Assembly (NCBI GenBank): GCA_024998705.1
Contig: JACOEF010000454.1
Coordinates: 1-13,844 of the forward strand
Reading direction: 5' to 3'
DNA from: Nitrospira sp.
Lineage (GTDB): Bacteria; Nitrospirota; Nitrospiria; Nitrospirales; Nitrospiraceae
DNA: 13,844 nucleotides
The notes under the pieces were generated by a model. It saw only the letters and a list, made by a program, of their open reading frames with translations. It searched no databases and had not been told where the DNA came from. Positions 1-7,053 of this stretch are shown one piece after another. Both the position numbers and the translations under genes were made by a program. Positions within the stretch are counted from its first letter, which is position 1. The number at the start of each line of letters is the position of its first letter.

Positions 1-854
1 CAGCCGGCGCGTTTCCTGATCATTCGTCCCAAGCCGATCAGAATGTACGGCTCATCGAGGGCGGCTGTTCCGCCGATCTTCTGTATGTCCTCGGTAGCGG
101 CGGCCTCGACCACGCGCAGGACGTCGTCGATGGTGACAATTCCAATCAAAATTCACGCCGTGTCCGTCACCGGGAGCGCGGTGCGGTGCTCCCTCTCAAA
201 CACGCCGATCGCTCCTTCTTGATCCTCGGTCGCCCTGAGCGCCACAAACTGATGGTCCATGAGGTCGGCCATGGTGTTGTCAGGAGGGGCCAACAGCAGA
301 GACCGGATGTAGATGTCATCAATCGACACTCCGTGGTCATCTATGACATAGACGAGAGAGAGGGTTTCGCTGTCCTGTCCATGTTTCCGGATATATTCCA
401 ATGTGCGCTGCACGGTCCACTGTTCTCTCACCGCGATGTAGTCGGGTGTCATCAATCGTCCGATGCTGCCTTCTGGATACCCCAGGAGCAAGATCGCAAC
501 GGCCCGCTCCTGCGGCGTTAATTGCGTCAGCAGTTGTTTGGTCATGACCGCCGGCAACTCTTCAAGCAGAAGGGTGCGGTCATCCGGCGCCATGTTATTC
601 AGCAACCCCGCCAGCTCCTCCTGTCCCATCGCTTTGAGCAGTTGTTCCTGGGTGGAGAGTTCGAGCAGTTCGAAGACCTGGGCAGCGAGATCCCGAGGAA
701 AAATTCGCAGGACCACCATTTGATCTTCAGTCGAGAGCCCGTGCAGCGCACGGACCACGGCGGAGGGGCTCCAATTCTTCAGGGCCTGACGGAGGGCGAG
801 AAAATCCCGCTTACGCAAGATGTCGCTAATCTGAGAGGGAGACTGAAGGACCAC
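1..854 (-). pseudogene. mgtE: MgtE-type magnesium transporter, interrupted by an in-frame TGA and cut by the left window edge
   Basis: MgtE proteins are homodimeric inner-membrane Mg2+ channels with a cytosolic MgtE-N domain and two CBS domains that sense Mg2+, followed by a C-terminal membrane domain. Residues about 20-120 match the MgtE-N helical repeats (LLNNMAPDDR, LLEELP, LTPQERA). The CBS1 region follows (GSIGRLMTPDYIAV, SLVYVIDD, LLLAPPD, ADLMD), then the start of CBS2 (TALPVTDTA). A TGA at 155-153 ends the frame after 233 codons. Reading on in the same frame gives 50 more MgtE-like residues with no further stop, including GIVTIDDVLRVVEAAATEDI and ALDEPY, up to the start of the membrane domain at base 1. 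The TGA replaces what is probably a conserved Gly (GGA to TGA by one change). The start is GTG at 854-852, directly after an in-frame TGA, with AGAAGGGG as ribosome site. The truncated product would lack the pore. This is either a real nonsense mutation or a base error. The family call is firm; the functional state is open. Confidence 0.87.
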
Positions 855-966
855 TCATACCCCTTCTGCTCTCACTGAGGCGTCAGGTAATTATGAATGC
901 GAGGAGACTTCGGCCCTGCGGTAGGACGTTAGGGGCGCTCTCACGCGGCATCGGTGCACGATCAGG

Positions 967-1938
967 TTAGTGGGCCGCCAAGGCTCCTTTGATCCATCGC
1001 TTCGGCACATCAAAGGCAAAACGAAGTTGCACCGCATAATACTTCTGAACCAAGCCGGACCGGTCAATCGGTCGATCCTCTTCCCGGTACACGCTGAACT
1101 CTGTATCGTGCCACCGAAATGCCACCCCAATAATCCAGTCTAACTCAGTCGGATTGAGCGTATTCTTGGCTTCTCGATCCGTAAAAAAGTTTGTATCTGC
1201 ATAGAGCACAACACGATTCATATAGAGATCGAGATCGGCATGGGCGACGTATCGAAAGAGGGCTCTGCCGGTATTGTCTGGCCGAGCGAAATAGTTGCTG
1301 TTGTAAAAAAACCATCCGGGCCCCGCATACGCCGTAAGGTTCTGATTCGGAAACCGGCTTCGCCACCACGACCAGTCCTCGGTTGCCTGGAAGCGAACGG
1401 TTCCGAGCACGTCGCCATACATCTGCTTCGTACCGCTTTTATCAAGTGGAGCATCCCGTTCATACTGAATACGCCATCCGAACCGATCGACGAGTCCTGT
1501 CAATGCGTAGGTCCCGTCCCATTCACTGAGCTCCAGCCAGCCCTTGGTCCGGTCTGAAAAGAAATTCTGGTCCATGTAGAAGGTCAGATACTGCTTATAC
1601 AGGTCGGTTTCTAAATGCACCATGTGTCGCAACCCCACCAATCCGGTGTTGTCCGGGCGGGCGGCAAAGGTGGGGTTTTTCACAAAAGCAGCCGTCAGAA
1701 AATAGCCGCCGAATATCGTCTCCTCGGCCTCTCTTTCTTCTCCCTGGCCCTCTTCCATCGACGGCAAGGGTCGGCCATATTTTTCCAAGGCCAATGCATC
1801 GGGAAGAACTATGGGCGGCATGACACCAGCCACGATGGCAGCCAATAGCGTGAGGGTCCCGCGCCGAAGATACACAGACACTCGACTGAGTGACGTGCGG
1901 ACACGGAATGTGTGATCCGACAGGACAGACTGAGACAC
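967..1938 (-). CDS. Exported outer-membrane beta-barrel-like protein with two copies of a ~100-residue module
   Basis: The family is not recognised by name. The N-terminus is a signal peptide: RRG, then TLTLLAAIVAGVMPPIVLP, ending near ALA before LEKYG. A Glu-rich linker follows (about residues 62-73). The mature part has two similar modules, about residues 78-183 and 205-308. Each has the order ARPDNTG, an alternating aromatic/polar strand region with D-L-Y, then NFF-S/T-DR, a strand with a W/F pair, Y-E/R-E-D, D-K/R-SG, and a closing strand ending in RF. Alternating hydrophobic/polar strands rich in Tyr/Trp/Phe suggest an outer-membrane barrel or barrel-like fold; this is inference. The frame is open upstream to a TTG at 2016. 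I prefer GTG at 1938-1936 because GAAAGG lies about six bases upstream and this places the signal peptide closer to the N-terminus; a still later GTG is possible. It lies 112 bases upstream of the mgtE start on the same strand. Confidence 0.72.
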   Translation of the reverse strand: MSQSVLSDHTFRVRTSLSRVSVYLRRGTLTLLAAIVAGVMPPIVLPDALALEKYGRPLPSMEEGQGEEREAEETIFGGYFLTAAFVKNPTFAARPDNTGLVGLRHMVHLETDLYKQYLTFYMDQNFFSDRTKGWLELSEWDGTYALTGLVDRFGWRIQYERDAPLDKSGTKQMYGDVLGTVRFQATEDWSWWRSRFPNQNLTAYAGPGWFFYNSNYFARPDNTGRALFRYVAHADLDLYMNRVVLYADTNFFTDREAKNTLNPTELDWIIGVAFRWHDTEFSVYREEDRPIDRSGLVQKYYAVQLRFAFDVPKRWIKGALAAH

Positions 1939-2148
1939 GCTATGCCTTTCGATAGTGGTTCGCGGCGGACCGAAACTCGATCCAGAGGCGCGAGAAGAAG
2001 CGGCGTTATGACCCAAGAAGGCGTGTGTGACGGCAGGCCAGCCGGATTCTGACTAGGTACAAGATTGCGTTCGTGCAGTCAATGAGTCGGCTTGGTCTGG
2101 TTCACTTTTTAACGAACTTTTTACAGCAGCGGGCCTGTCAAACGCGTC

Positions 2149-2556
2149 CTATTTCGGTGCGTGGCAGGACTCAAAGATTCTATGACACAACTGCACATCG
2201 CCCAACGACTCTGGAACAGAACGATATTCGGCCCCGACAACATGGTCCTTTTCGAAGAGCAAGCTCACCCAGCACCCTCGGTGTGCACCAGGCTGACTGC
2301 CTTTGAGAAACACACCTGACTCGTCGAACATAGGCGCCTCTTTGTAATAACGAAGGACCAAGCCCTGTTCAGTCTGATTCTCCTGAGCTGGGGGGCCTGC
2401 ACAGGCGAGGATCTCGGTCTGTGACTTTCCGAGAAGGGATTTTTTGATGTCATCATTGGGGGCACCAGGGTTGGCGGCGCATGCAGCGACTAAGAGAAGG
2501 ATGAAAAAGGCGGGCATTCGAAGGCACCTAGGTGGTAGTAGGGGTTTCGCCATCAT
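2149..2556 (-). CDS. Small lipoprotein, BamE/SmpA-like fold suspected
   Basis: This 135-residue protein starts with a basic N-terminus and a hydrophobic stretch (MPAFFILLLVAAC) ending in a lipobox L-V-A-A-C, so Cys26 is the probable lipidated residue and the protein is probably anchored to a membrane on the periplasmic side. After the lipobox, DIKKSLLGKSQTEILACAGPP resembles the helix-turn seen in SmpA/BamE-like small lipoproteins (G-x-S-x-x-x-I/V-L-x-x-x-G-x-P). A beta-rich part follows with aromatic strands and four further Cys (residues about 52, 95, 124, 130) that could form disulfides. The exact role is unknown. Two adjacent ATGs (2556 and 2553) are preceded by GGAGGTGATCC at 2567-2557, an 11-base perfect match to the anti-Shine-Dalgarno end of 16S rRNA, which implies very efficient initiation. 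The gene sits 42 bases downstream of the UPF0016 gene on the same strand, so co-transcription is plausible. Confidence 0.8.
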   Translation of the reverse strand: MMAKPLLPPRCLRMPAFFILLLVAACAANPGAPNDDIKKSLLGKSQTEILACAGPPAQENQTEQGLVLRYYKEAPMFDESGVFLKGSQPGAHRGCWVSLLFEKDHVVGAEYRSVPESLGDVQLCHRIFESCHAPK

Positions 2557-2598
2557 GGATCACCTCCAAGAAAGGGTGCCGTTACTGGTTGTGGCTCG

Positions 2599-2868
2599 TT
2601 AATGTCTCGAATCGATGAGCACCCACATGCCGACGCCAATGACACCAATGCCGGCGAGCAGTTTCAGGGCTCTCGGCGGAATATAGGCGGAGAGTTGCGC
2701 GCCAACCAACACCGCGATGAGACTGGACAGGACGAGGGCCCCGGCAGAGGCTGCAAATACGCCTACTTTATTCGTGCTTTTATCGGCAGCAAATAGAAGT
2801 GTCGCCAGTTGCGTTTTATCGCCGAGCTCAGCCAGAAATACGGTCACAAAAATCGGCCACAGTGCCAT
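2599..2868 (-). CDS. Half-size UPF0016/GDT1 family cation transporter
   Basis: UPF0016 (GDT1/TMEM165) proteins are membrane transporters for Ca2+ or Mn2+, often exchanging for H+. This protein is 89 residues with one copy of the family signature ELGDKTQLA near residues 14-22 in the first membrane helix. Two further hydrophobic segments follow, about residues 36-58 and 66-85. The second signature repeat found in full-length (about 190-residue) members is absent, so this is a single-repeat form that would need to assemble as a dimer; single-repeat members are known in bacteria. The ATG at 2868 is preceded by AGGGAGA about seven bases upstream, which fixes the start. Neighbours are a His-tailed exporter upstream and a magnesium transporter further downstream, consistent with metal homeostasis. 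Whether the substrate is Mn2+ or Ca2+ cannot be read from the sequence. No Mn2+ riboswitch (yybP-ykoY) was recognised upstream. Confidence 0.87.
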   Translation of the reverse strand: MALWPIFVTVFLAELGDKTQLATLLFAADKSTNKVGVFAASAGALVLSSLIAVLVGAQLSAYIPPRALKLLAGIGVIGVGMWVLIDSRH

Positions 2869-3303
2869 TTCAATTCTCCCTGTTCAAGATGCGGATTCCA
2901 CAAGTCGCTTATAGACACGCCAGAATACCCCTGGGGAGGAAATACATCTACTCGCTGGCTTCTCCGCTAAAAGTCACCGCACGCCCCAACGCTGAGGTCG
3001 AAGCTGTCGTACACCAATGACCAAGCTCCGTCAAATTCGCCACACCTGCTGCTGGCGGTAGCATTGGTTTTGGGAGGGTGCGTCGGGTCGCGTACTCCGA
3101 TCACCAACAGAGATGCGCTCTTTCATGAAGAGCGCTCCGCCGGACAAGCAATTACATTCGCCACGTGACTCAAACTGCCCTCGTACCCGTACTCATTCAT
3201 CTGGAATGACTCACGCAGCAGCCTTCTCCCATGATCCAGCGTTATTGGCGGCCACTAGAAGGTCGGTTGTAATGGAACGCTTGTACTGCTCTGATTAGAC
3301 CCT
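2869..3303. other. 435-base gap between the exporter and GDT1 genes
   Basis: No intact gene is supported here. The stretch holds a plus-strand frame-broken lipoprotein-like fragment at 3017-3168, listed separately. On the minus strand it forms the leader of the UPF0016 gene. I saw no convincing terminator behind the exporter and no known riboswitch pattern. Confidence 0.5.
3017..3168 (+). pseudogene. Frame-broken lipoprotein-like fragment
   Basis: An ATG at 3017 opens MTKLRQIRHT and then hits TAG a few codons later. In the neighbouring frame, from 3046, the sequence reads LLLAVALVLGGC followed by VGSRTPITNRDALFHEE and stops at TGA 3166-3168. Joined by a one-base shift near 3044-3046, the two pieces make a textbook lipoprotein signal: a basic N-terminus, a hydrophobic core, and a lipobox G-G-C. 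The second frame has no ATG, GTG or TTG in front of the hydrophobic core. No clear ribosome site precedes the ATG and the mature part would be only about 30 residues. It may be a decayed small lipoprotein, a gene with a base error, or chance. The family is not recognised. Confidence 0.28.
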
Positions 3304-4416
3304 TCAGGCAGGTTTGCTCATTGGCGTTTTCTCTGTATGGTCATGCCGGTGGTGAGCCTCAGACACGTGGGGGTGATCATGCAGTAGCGGCGCATGGCGG
3401 TGCAGGTGAGCATGCGGCTCCTCGATTCCCAGTGTCTGTTCATGCTCGTGATCGTGGTGATCGTCGTGAATATGCACATGATCATGCTCCAGTTCCTCAT
3501 GGAGGTGCGGATGGGCATGATGGGCTCGGACAAGGAGTACGAGGCCAATCGCCATAACTCCGGTCGCCACGGTCTCACTGAGGCCCCAGCGCTCACCGAG
3601 AATGGGAATCGCGGCCAGGGCACCGATAAAAGGAGCCGTTGCCAAAAATCCAGCCTCGCGAGCGGCGCCATGCAGACGAAGGGCGCGCATATCCAGCACC
3701 AGGCTCACGCCATAGCTGAACAGGCCCAATACAAGTGCGGCCATGATAATCGAGGGGCGTGGAAAGGTTTGGTCGACCATGACAGCCAGACCCAGCGTAC
3801 ACACTCCGGCGCTCAGTGTTTTGATTCGCGTCACAACAATTGGATCGCGGAGGGACAATCGCTGACTCAAGTTATTGTCCAACGCCCAAGAGAGGCACGC
3901 GCAGGCGATCGCCATGAATCCCCATCCATCCGGAGCAAGATCGGCTGGCCTGTACTGGAGTACGGCAGCTGCGGCAATGATCAGCAGGGCGCCAATTGCC
4001 TCAACGCGTCCGAGGTGTTCTCTATAGAGAATCACGGCCAATAGAATGGTGAAGGGCGCTTCCAGGTTTAATGTTAGCGAGCCGAGCACCCCGGTCATGT
4101 GCTGTAACCCCCACAACATGAAGACAGGTCCTAGGATGCCGCCCGTGAGAACGATGCCCGCTAATAACCATCGATCAGTTGGCGCCACCTGTGCCTCTCG
4201 CCGCGACACTTCAGATCCACGGTAGAATATTCCTTCAAACGCCAAGAGTCCCAAGCCCGCGCCTAGGTAAAGCAGACCTGCGATAACAAGGGGATGGCTT
4301 TCTGAAAGCAGGAGCTTGGCGAGCGGAGGACTCAGGCCAAAGAGAACGGCTGCTGCGAGGCCAGACGCAGCCCCCTGTCTTTGATTTAATGGCATAGAGA
4401 AGACATTCATATTCAC
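3304..4416 (-). CDS. DMT-superfamily (EamA) transporter with C-terminal His-rich metal-binding tail
   Basis: The protein has two EamA repeats, about residues 16-153 and 165-297, giving ten hydrophobic segments as in drug/metabolite transporters of the inner membrane. Family signs include AAAVLFGLSPPLAKLLL in the first helix, LTLNLEAPFTILLAVIL-YREHL at the end of repeat 1, and ATAPFIGALAAIPILGER at the end of repeat 2. After the last helix comes a hydrophilic tail (about residues 299-364) with 24 His in 66 residues plus many Asp/Glu, in HDH, HAH and HHDH runs. Such tails bind Zn, Ni or Co in other proteins, so a role in metal export or sensing is inferred; the substrate is not known. Total length is 370, against about 300 for plain EamA proteins. 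Possible starts are GTG 4416, ATG 4410 and ATG 4395; none has a strong ribosome site. A promoter-like TATGAT box lies at 4453-4448. Confidence 0.88.
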   Translation of the reverse strand: MNMNVFSMPLNQRQGAASGLAAAVLFGLSPPLAKLLLSESHPLVIAGLLYLGAGLGLLAFEGIFYRGSEVSRREAQVAPTDRWLLAGIVLTGGILGPVFMLWGLQHMTGVLGSLTLNLEAPFTILLAVILYREHLGRVEAIGALLIIAAAAVLQYRPADLAPDGWGFMAIACACLSWALDNNLSQRLSLRDPIVVTRIKTLSAGVCTLGLAVMVDQTFPRPSIIMAALVLGLFSYGVSLVLDMRALRLHGAAREAGFLATAPFIGALAAIPILGERWGLSETVATGVMAIGLVLLVRAHHAHPHLHEELEHDHVHIHDDHHDHEHEQTLGIEEPHAHLHRHAPLLHDHPHVSEAHHRHDHTEKTPMSKPA

Positions 4417-4447
4417 CCGCTACCCTCGCTCAACCTTGCTCGCACAG

Positions 4448-4475
4448 ATCATATCAACGGCACAACATTGCACAA
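4448..4475 (-). promoter_or_regulatory. Candidate sigma70 promoter of the His-tailed exporter, with a direct repeat
   Basis: Reading the minus strand, TTGTGC (4475-4470) is followed after 16 bases by TATGAT (4453-4448), which places transcription start near 4440, about 25 bases before the GTG start. The -10 box matches five of six consensus bases; the -35 is weak. TTGTGC occurs twice, ten bases apart, across the -35 and spacer, which could be one face of a regulator site. Assigned by eye. Confidence 0.38.
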
Positions 4476-5153
4476 TTCCTTCGGTTCTCAGAAGGTCATG
4501 CAGCGTACAGCGTCGTTTATGGCGACGGAGAAATGGCACCGAGTCGATTAATATATAGGAATGTGCTGGGTAACGCGGGGATATCCACTGAATCGCAAAT
4601 AGGACGTTCATTTCGGGATGGGTAGGCTGCGGAGGGGACAATGGCACTCCTAAGCTGTCGACTCTGACACAAGGCCATTGCGTCCATCGCAGAAGGTGTT
4701 GCCATTGAGGGTTTTGTCGCGCCCTGTTTCAATCAAGGATGTCACCCCAATTCGCCGTGCTAAATTTTCGCCACATCTCGCCGAAACCGACCAGACGGAC
4801 GCAAAAGAACTGGACCATCAAGAATCTGGCACGTGGCTGATTTAATTGAATAGAGCGGACAAGCAGGCGAATGATCAGAGCGTCAACAAATCACCCGTTA
4901 CGCATCTCATAACCCAACGGACAGTGGTTCAAATTCTCTCCCCCGCAACCAACCTTCCCTCCATATCCTCTCCCCTCTCAACTACGTATAGCAGCGTCGA
5001 CTCAGGCTTCGGCTCTCGCGCGCACAGCACCTCCCGGATCGAGGCTCGGCCTGGCTCACTCGCACTGCGCAGCGCCAGCACACTTAGGCAATTCACATGA
5101 GCAGTGGCTATTTGTAGCACGAGTGACATGAATGCACAGGAGTGAATTACGTA

Positions 5154-5182
5154 TTGATATCGAGCCATCGATCATTTAGGCT
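5154..5182 (+). promoter_or_regulatory. Candidate promoter placing transcription start at the epimerase ATG
   Basis: TTGATA (5154-5159) and TAGGCT (5177-5182) are separated by exactly 17 bases. Transcription would start about seven bases on, at or next to the ATG at 5189, implying a leaderless message; no good ribosome site is seen before this ATG. The -10 box keeps only the key T-A-...-T positions, so this is tentative. Confidence 0.25.
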
Positions 5183-5188
5183 AAATAC

Positions 5189-6196
5189 ATGTATTCAACA
5201 TTCTGGCTCAAAAAAACAGTCTTGGTTGCGGGTGCAACGGGGTTCCTCGGAGGCTGGCTGGTACGGCGACTGCTCGATTGCGGGGTGCAGGTTGTCGCGC
5301 TTGTCCGTTCACAGAAACCGGAATCGCAGTTCTTCATGGAGGGGCTCGACTCGCGCGTCTCACTCGAATGGGGATCTGTCTCCGATCAACCGACCATTGA
5401 GCGGATATTTAAAAAATATCCGATCGACGTCTTTTTTCACGTGGCCTACGGAGCGGATGTTCATCGCGTTCTCGAAGAACCGTTGGAATGCTTTACCTCC
5501 TCAGCGGTCAGTACGTGGCAAATCCTGGATTATCTCCGGCTACATCGGCCGAAGTGCATCTCCATCATCAGCTCCACTGACAAGGTGTACGGTGGTCAGC
5601 CTATCCCATACCGGGAGGAGTTGCCTCTCCAGCCGTTACACCCTTACGAAACCGCTAAAGCGTCGCAAGATCTGGCCGCCCAAACCTACGGGAAGATTTA
5701 CAACTGCCCGGTTGCCATCACCCGTTGCGGGAATTACTTCGGTGGCTTTGACTTTAACTATACCCGCTTGATCCCAGGTGTCGTGCGCAGCATCATGAAC
5801 GGAGAGGCACCAGTCCTCCGCTCAGACGGGCGCTTCACCCGGGACTTTCTCTACATTGAAGATGCGGTGGATGTACAACTGTTAATGGCCGAACGGCTGG
5901 CTGAATCCCCGAAGCTGTACGGTGAAGCGTTCAACTTCTCCTATGGCGACCGCATCGAAGTGATCGACATCGCGAAACGAATCTGCCGAATACTCGACTC
6001 GCCGTTTCCTCCGATGGTCAACGAGAATAGCACCGCCGAGATCACGCACATTGAGCTATCCTCGGAGAAGGCAAGGAAACTGTTGGATTGGACACCGTCG
6101 TACGGGTTCTTCCAAGGGCTGTATCGCACGGTCCGTTGGTACCGTGACTACTTCTCACAGGACCAATCACAGGCACCTCAACTCGCCGGGAGCTGA
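5189..6196 (+). CDS. NAD-dependent epimerase/dehydratase, similar to CDP-glucose 4,6-dehydratase
   Basis: This 335-residue protein is an extended short-chain dehydrogenase acting on a nucleotide sugar in the cytosol. The NAD-binding Rossmann motif GATGFLG lies at residues 15-21. The catalytic set is Ser128-Ser129-Thr130 and Tyr153-x-x-x-Lys157 (in HPYETAK). The substrate-side region is typical of CDP-glucose 4,6-dehydratase and related enzymes: TRCGNYFGG (178-186), N-Y-T-R-L-I-P-G, RSDGRFTRDFLYIEDAVD (211-228), and a C-terminal S-S-E-K-A-R-K-L-L-D-W-T-P motif. The length is usual for the family. Such enzymes supply deoxysugars for lipopolysaccharide or exopolysaccharide, but no glycosyltransferase or other sugar gene is adjacent, so the actual sugar is unknown. 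The ATG at 5189 has only a weak TTAGG upstream. The gene is monocistronic, with an upstream gap of 772 bases and an intrinsic terminator directly after its stop. Confidence 0.85.
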   Translation: MYSTFWLKKTVLVAGATGFLGGWLVRRLLDCGVQVVALVRSQKPESQFFMEGLDSRVSLEWGSVSDQPTIERIFKKYPIDVFFHVAYGADVHRVLEEPLECFTSSAVSTWQILDYLRLHRPKCISIISSTDKVYGGQPIPYREELPLQPLHPYETAKASQDLAAQTYGKIYNCPVAITRCGNYFGGFDFNYTRLIPGVVRSIMNGEAPVLRSDGRFTRDFLYIEDAVDVQLLMAERLAESPKLYGEAFNFSYGDRIEVIDIAKRICRILDSPFPPMVNENSTAEITHIELSSEKARKLLDWTPSYGFFQGLYRTVRWYRDYFSQDQSQAPQLAGS

Positions 6197-6230
6197 ACCG
6201 GCCGACTGCTCGGTCGGCCGGTCCATTTTT
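6197..6230 (+). terminator. Intrinsic terminator of the epimerase gene
   Basis: ACCGGCCGAC (6197-6206) and GTCGGCCGGT (6213-6222) form a perfect 10-bp G+C-rich stem with a six-base loop. CCA and a run of five T (6226-6230) follow. It begins immediately after the TGA stop at 6194-6196. On the minus strand no T-run follows the stem, so it acts in the plus direction. Confidence 0.9.
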
Positions 6231-6279
6231 CAGCATCGTTGCCGGATGTCCTCCTCGCAGGGAGTGTGATCAAACGCCT

Positions 6280-7053
6280 CTATTTCCTGGAGACGTCTCG
6301 TTGACTACGGACGGGCGCAGGGATCGGCAAGGGGGCAAGTTGCAGGGGCTTGTGGTGCATGGCCAGCAACACCGCTTTCCTGGGACTCGCCTGGTAATCA
6401 CCACGAAAGCTTTTGTAGTAGATCATCACTTTCCTCACATACTCGCGCGTTTCCGGATAGGGTGGAATCGCGCGATACCGCTCCACGCGATGCTCCCCCG
6501 CATTGTACGCCGCGACCGCAAACCGCACGTTCCCATTAAACCGATTCAACAGGTACCGCAAATGTCGTGCGCCCCCTCGAATGTTGTCACCCGTGTCATA
6601 GAGGTTTGCTACCCCGTGTCTGATGGCGGTTTCGGGAATCAACTGCATCAATCCCACGGCCCCGGATCTCGAAATGACGGTGGGATTGAAGTCCGACTCC
6701 GCCTTGATCACCGCAAGGAGCAAGGCCGGATGAAGTTGGAATTGGAACGCATAGCGTTGAACCGCCTCCTCGACCTCTTCTGCCGAAACCCGCGATGAAA
6801 GGCGATGCACCTGCGAATCAGCCCGCCGAAAACGTTGCTCGGTCGGGACATTCGTCATTTCGAAGACCCCGTTCGGTCCGACAGAGCCATAGATCTCGCT
6901 GTCCGCGGAAGCGGACTCCCCGGCCACCAACGCTCCTGCCAGCGCAAGAGGAATCGCCCAGGTGGCGCTCGTCAGTCCCCCATCGGCACGTTCGACAGTA
7001 TGGCCTGCGCACAGGACTCGCCGCTCGTGTTGGGTCGATGCTCTGTCACCCAT
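6280..7053 (-). CDS. Exported lytic transglycosylase (SLT domain)
   Basis: Lytic transglycosylases cleave peptidoglycan between MurNAc and GlcNAc, releasing 1,6-anhydro-MurNAc products. A signal peptide or anchor lies at about residues 29-50 (WAIPLALAGALVAGESASA). Next comes a short DUF4124-like stretch, IYGSVGPNGVFEMTNVP (54-70). The SLT domain covers about 95-215, with the catalytic Glu119 in IKAESDFNP, then SGAVGLMQLIP (130-140), the AYNAG motif (182-186) and YPETREYVRKV (199-209). The tail is Pro-rich and basic. The frame is open to ATG 7086, but ATG 7053 is preceded at four to five bases by GGGAGGA, so I use 7053, giving 257 residues. The signal peptide is still about 30 residues inside, which is longer than usual. 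Its anhydro-sugar product is the substrate of the AnmK kinase encoded 4-5 kb away. It converges on the epimerase gene. Confidence 0.92.
   Translation of the reverse strand: MGDRASTQHERRVLCAGHTVERADGGLTSATWAIPLALAGALVAGESASADSEIYGSVGPNGVFEMTNVPTEQRFRRADSQVHRLSSRVSAEEVEEAVQRYAFQFQLHPALLLAVIKAESDFNPTVISRSGAVGLMQLIPETAIRHGVANLYDTGDNIRGGARHLRYLLNRFNGNVRFAVAAYNAGEHRVERYRAIPPYPETREYVRKVMIYYKSFRGDYQASPRKAVLLAMHHKPLQLAPLPIPAPVRSQRDVSRK

Larger units (their letters stand above)
4417..5188. other. 772-base gene-poor gap
   Basis: No protein-coding gene is supported. Open frames exist on both strands (for example minus 4647-4420 and plus 4846-5100), but they show no domain, no credible ribosome site and no sensible composition. 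The minus-strand frame ends in a Cys-containing stretch (RRCTLHD, then QCCAVDMIC) that could be a decayed gene remnant, but I cannot name it. The left end carries the exporter promoter and the right end the candidate promoter of the epimerase. No repeats, tRNA or terminator were recognised. Confidence 0.5.

Noticed and set aside
153..155. TGA recoded as glycine (alternative genetic code) or as selenocysteine in mgtE
   Set aside because: TGA ends the epimerase (6194-6196) and anmK (10966-10964) genes at natural family ends, so the code is standard. A Sec residue at a loop Gly of a CBS domain has no precedent I know and no SECIS-like hairpin was identified.
2100..2125. T-rich double run (CTTTTT twice) as a terminator
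   Set aside because: The two runs are a direct, not inverted, repeat and no G+C-rich stem precedes either.
2869..2990. yybP-ykoY Mn2+ riboswitch upstream of the UPF0016 gene
   Set aside because: I looked for the conserved loop sequences of this riboswitch in the leader and could not find them.
3394..4044. Plus-strand 216-residue open frame
   Set aside because: It lies wholly opposite the EamA transporter gene, which has clear family motifs; the plus-strand product has no recognisable domain and an odd composition.
4420..4647. Minus-strand 75-residue frame with a Cys-rich end, upstream of the exporter
   Set aside because: It covers the best promoter candidate of the exporter, lacks a ribosome site, and matches no metal-regulator family that I can recognise.
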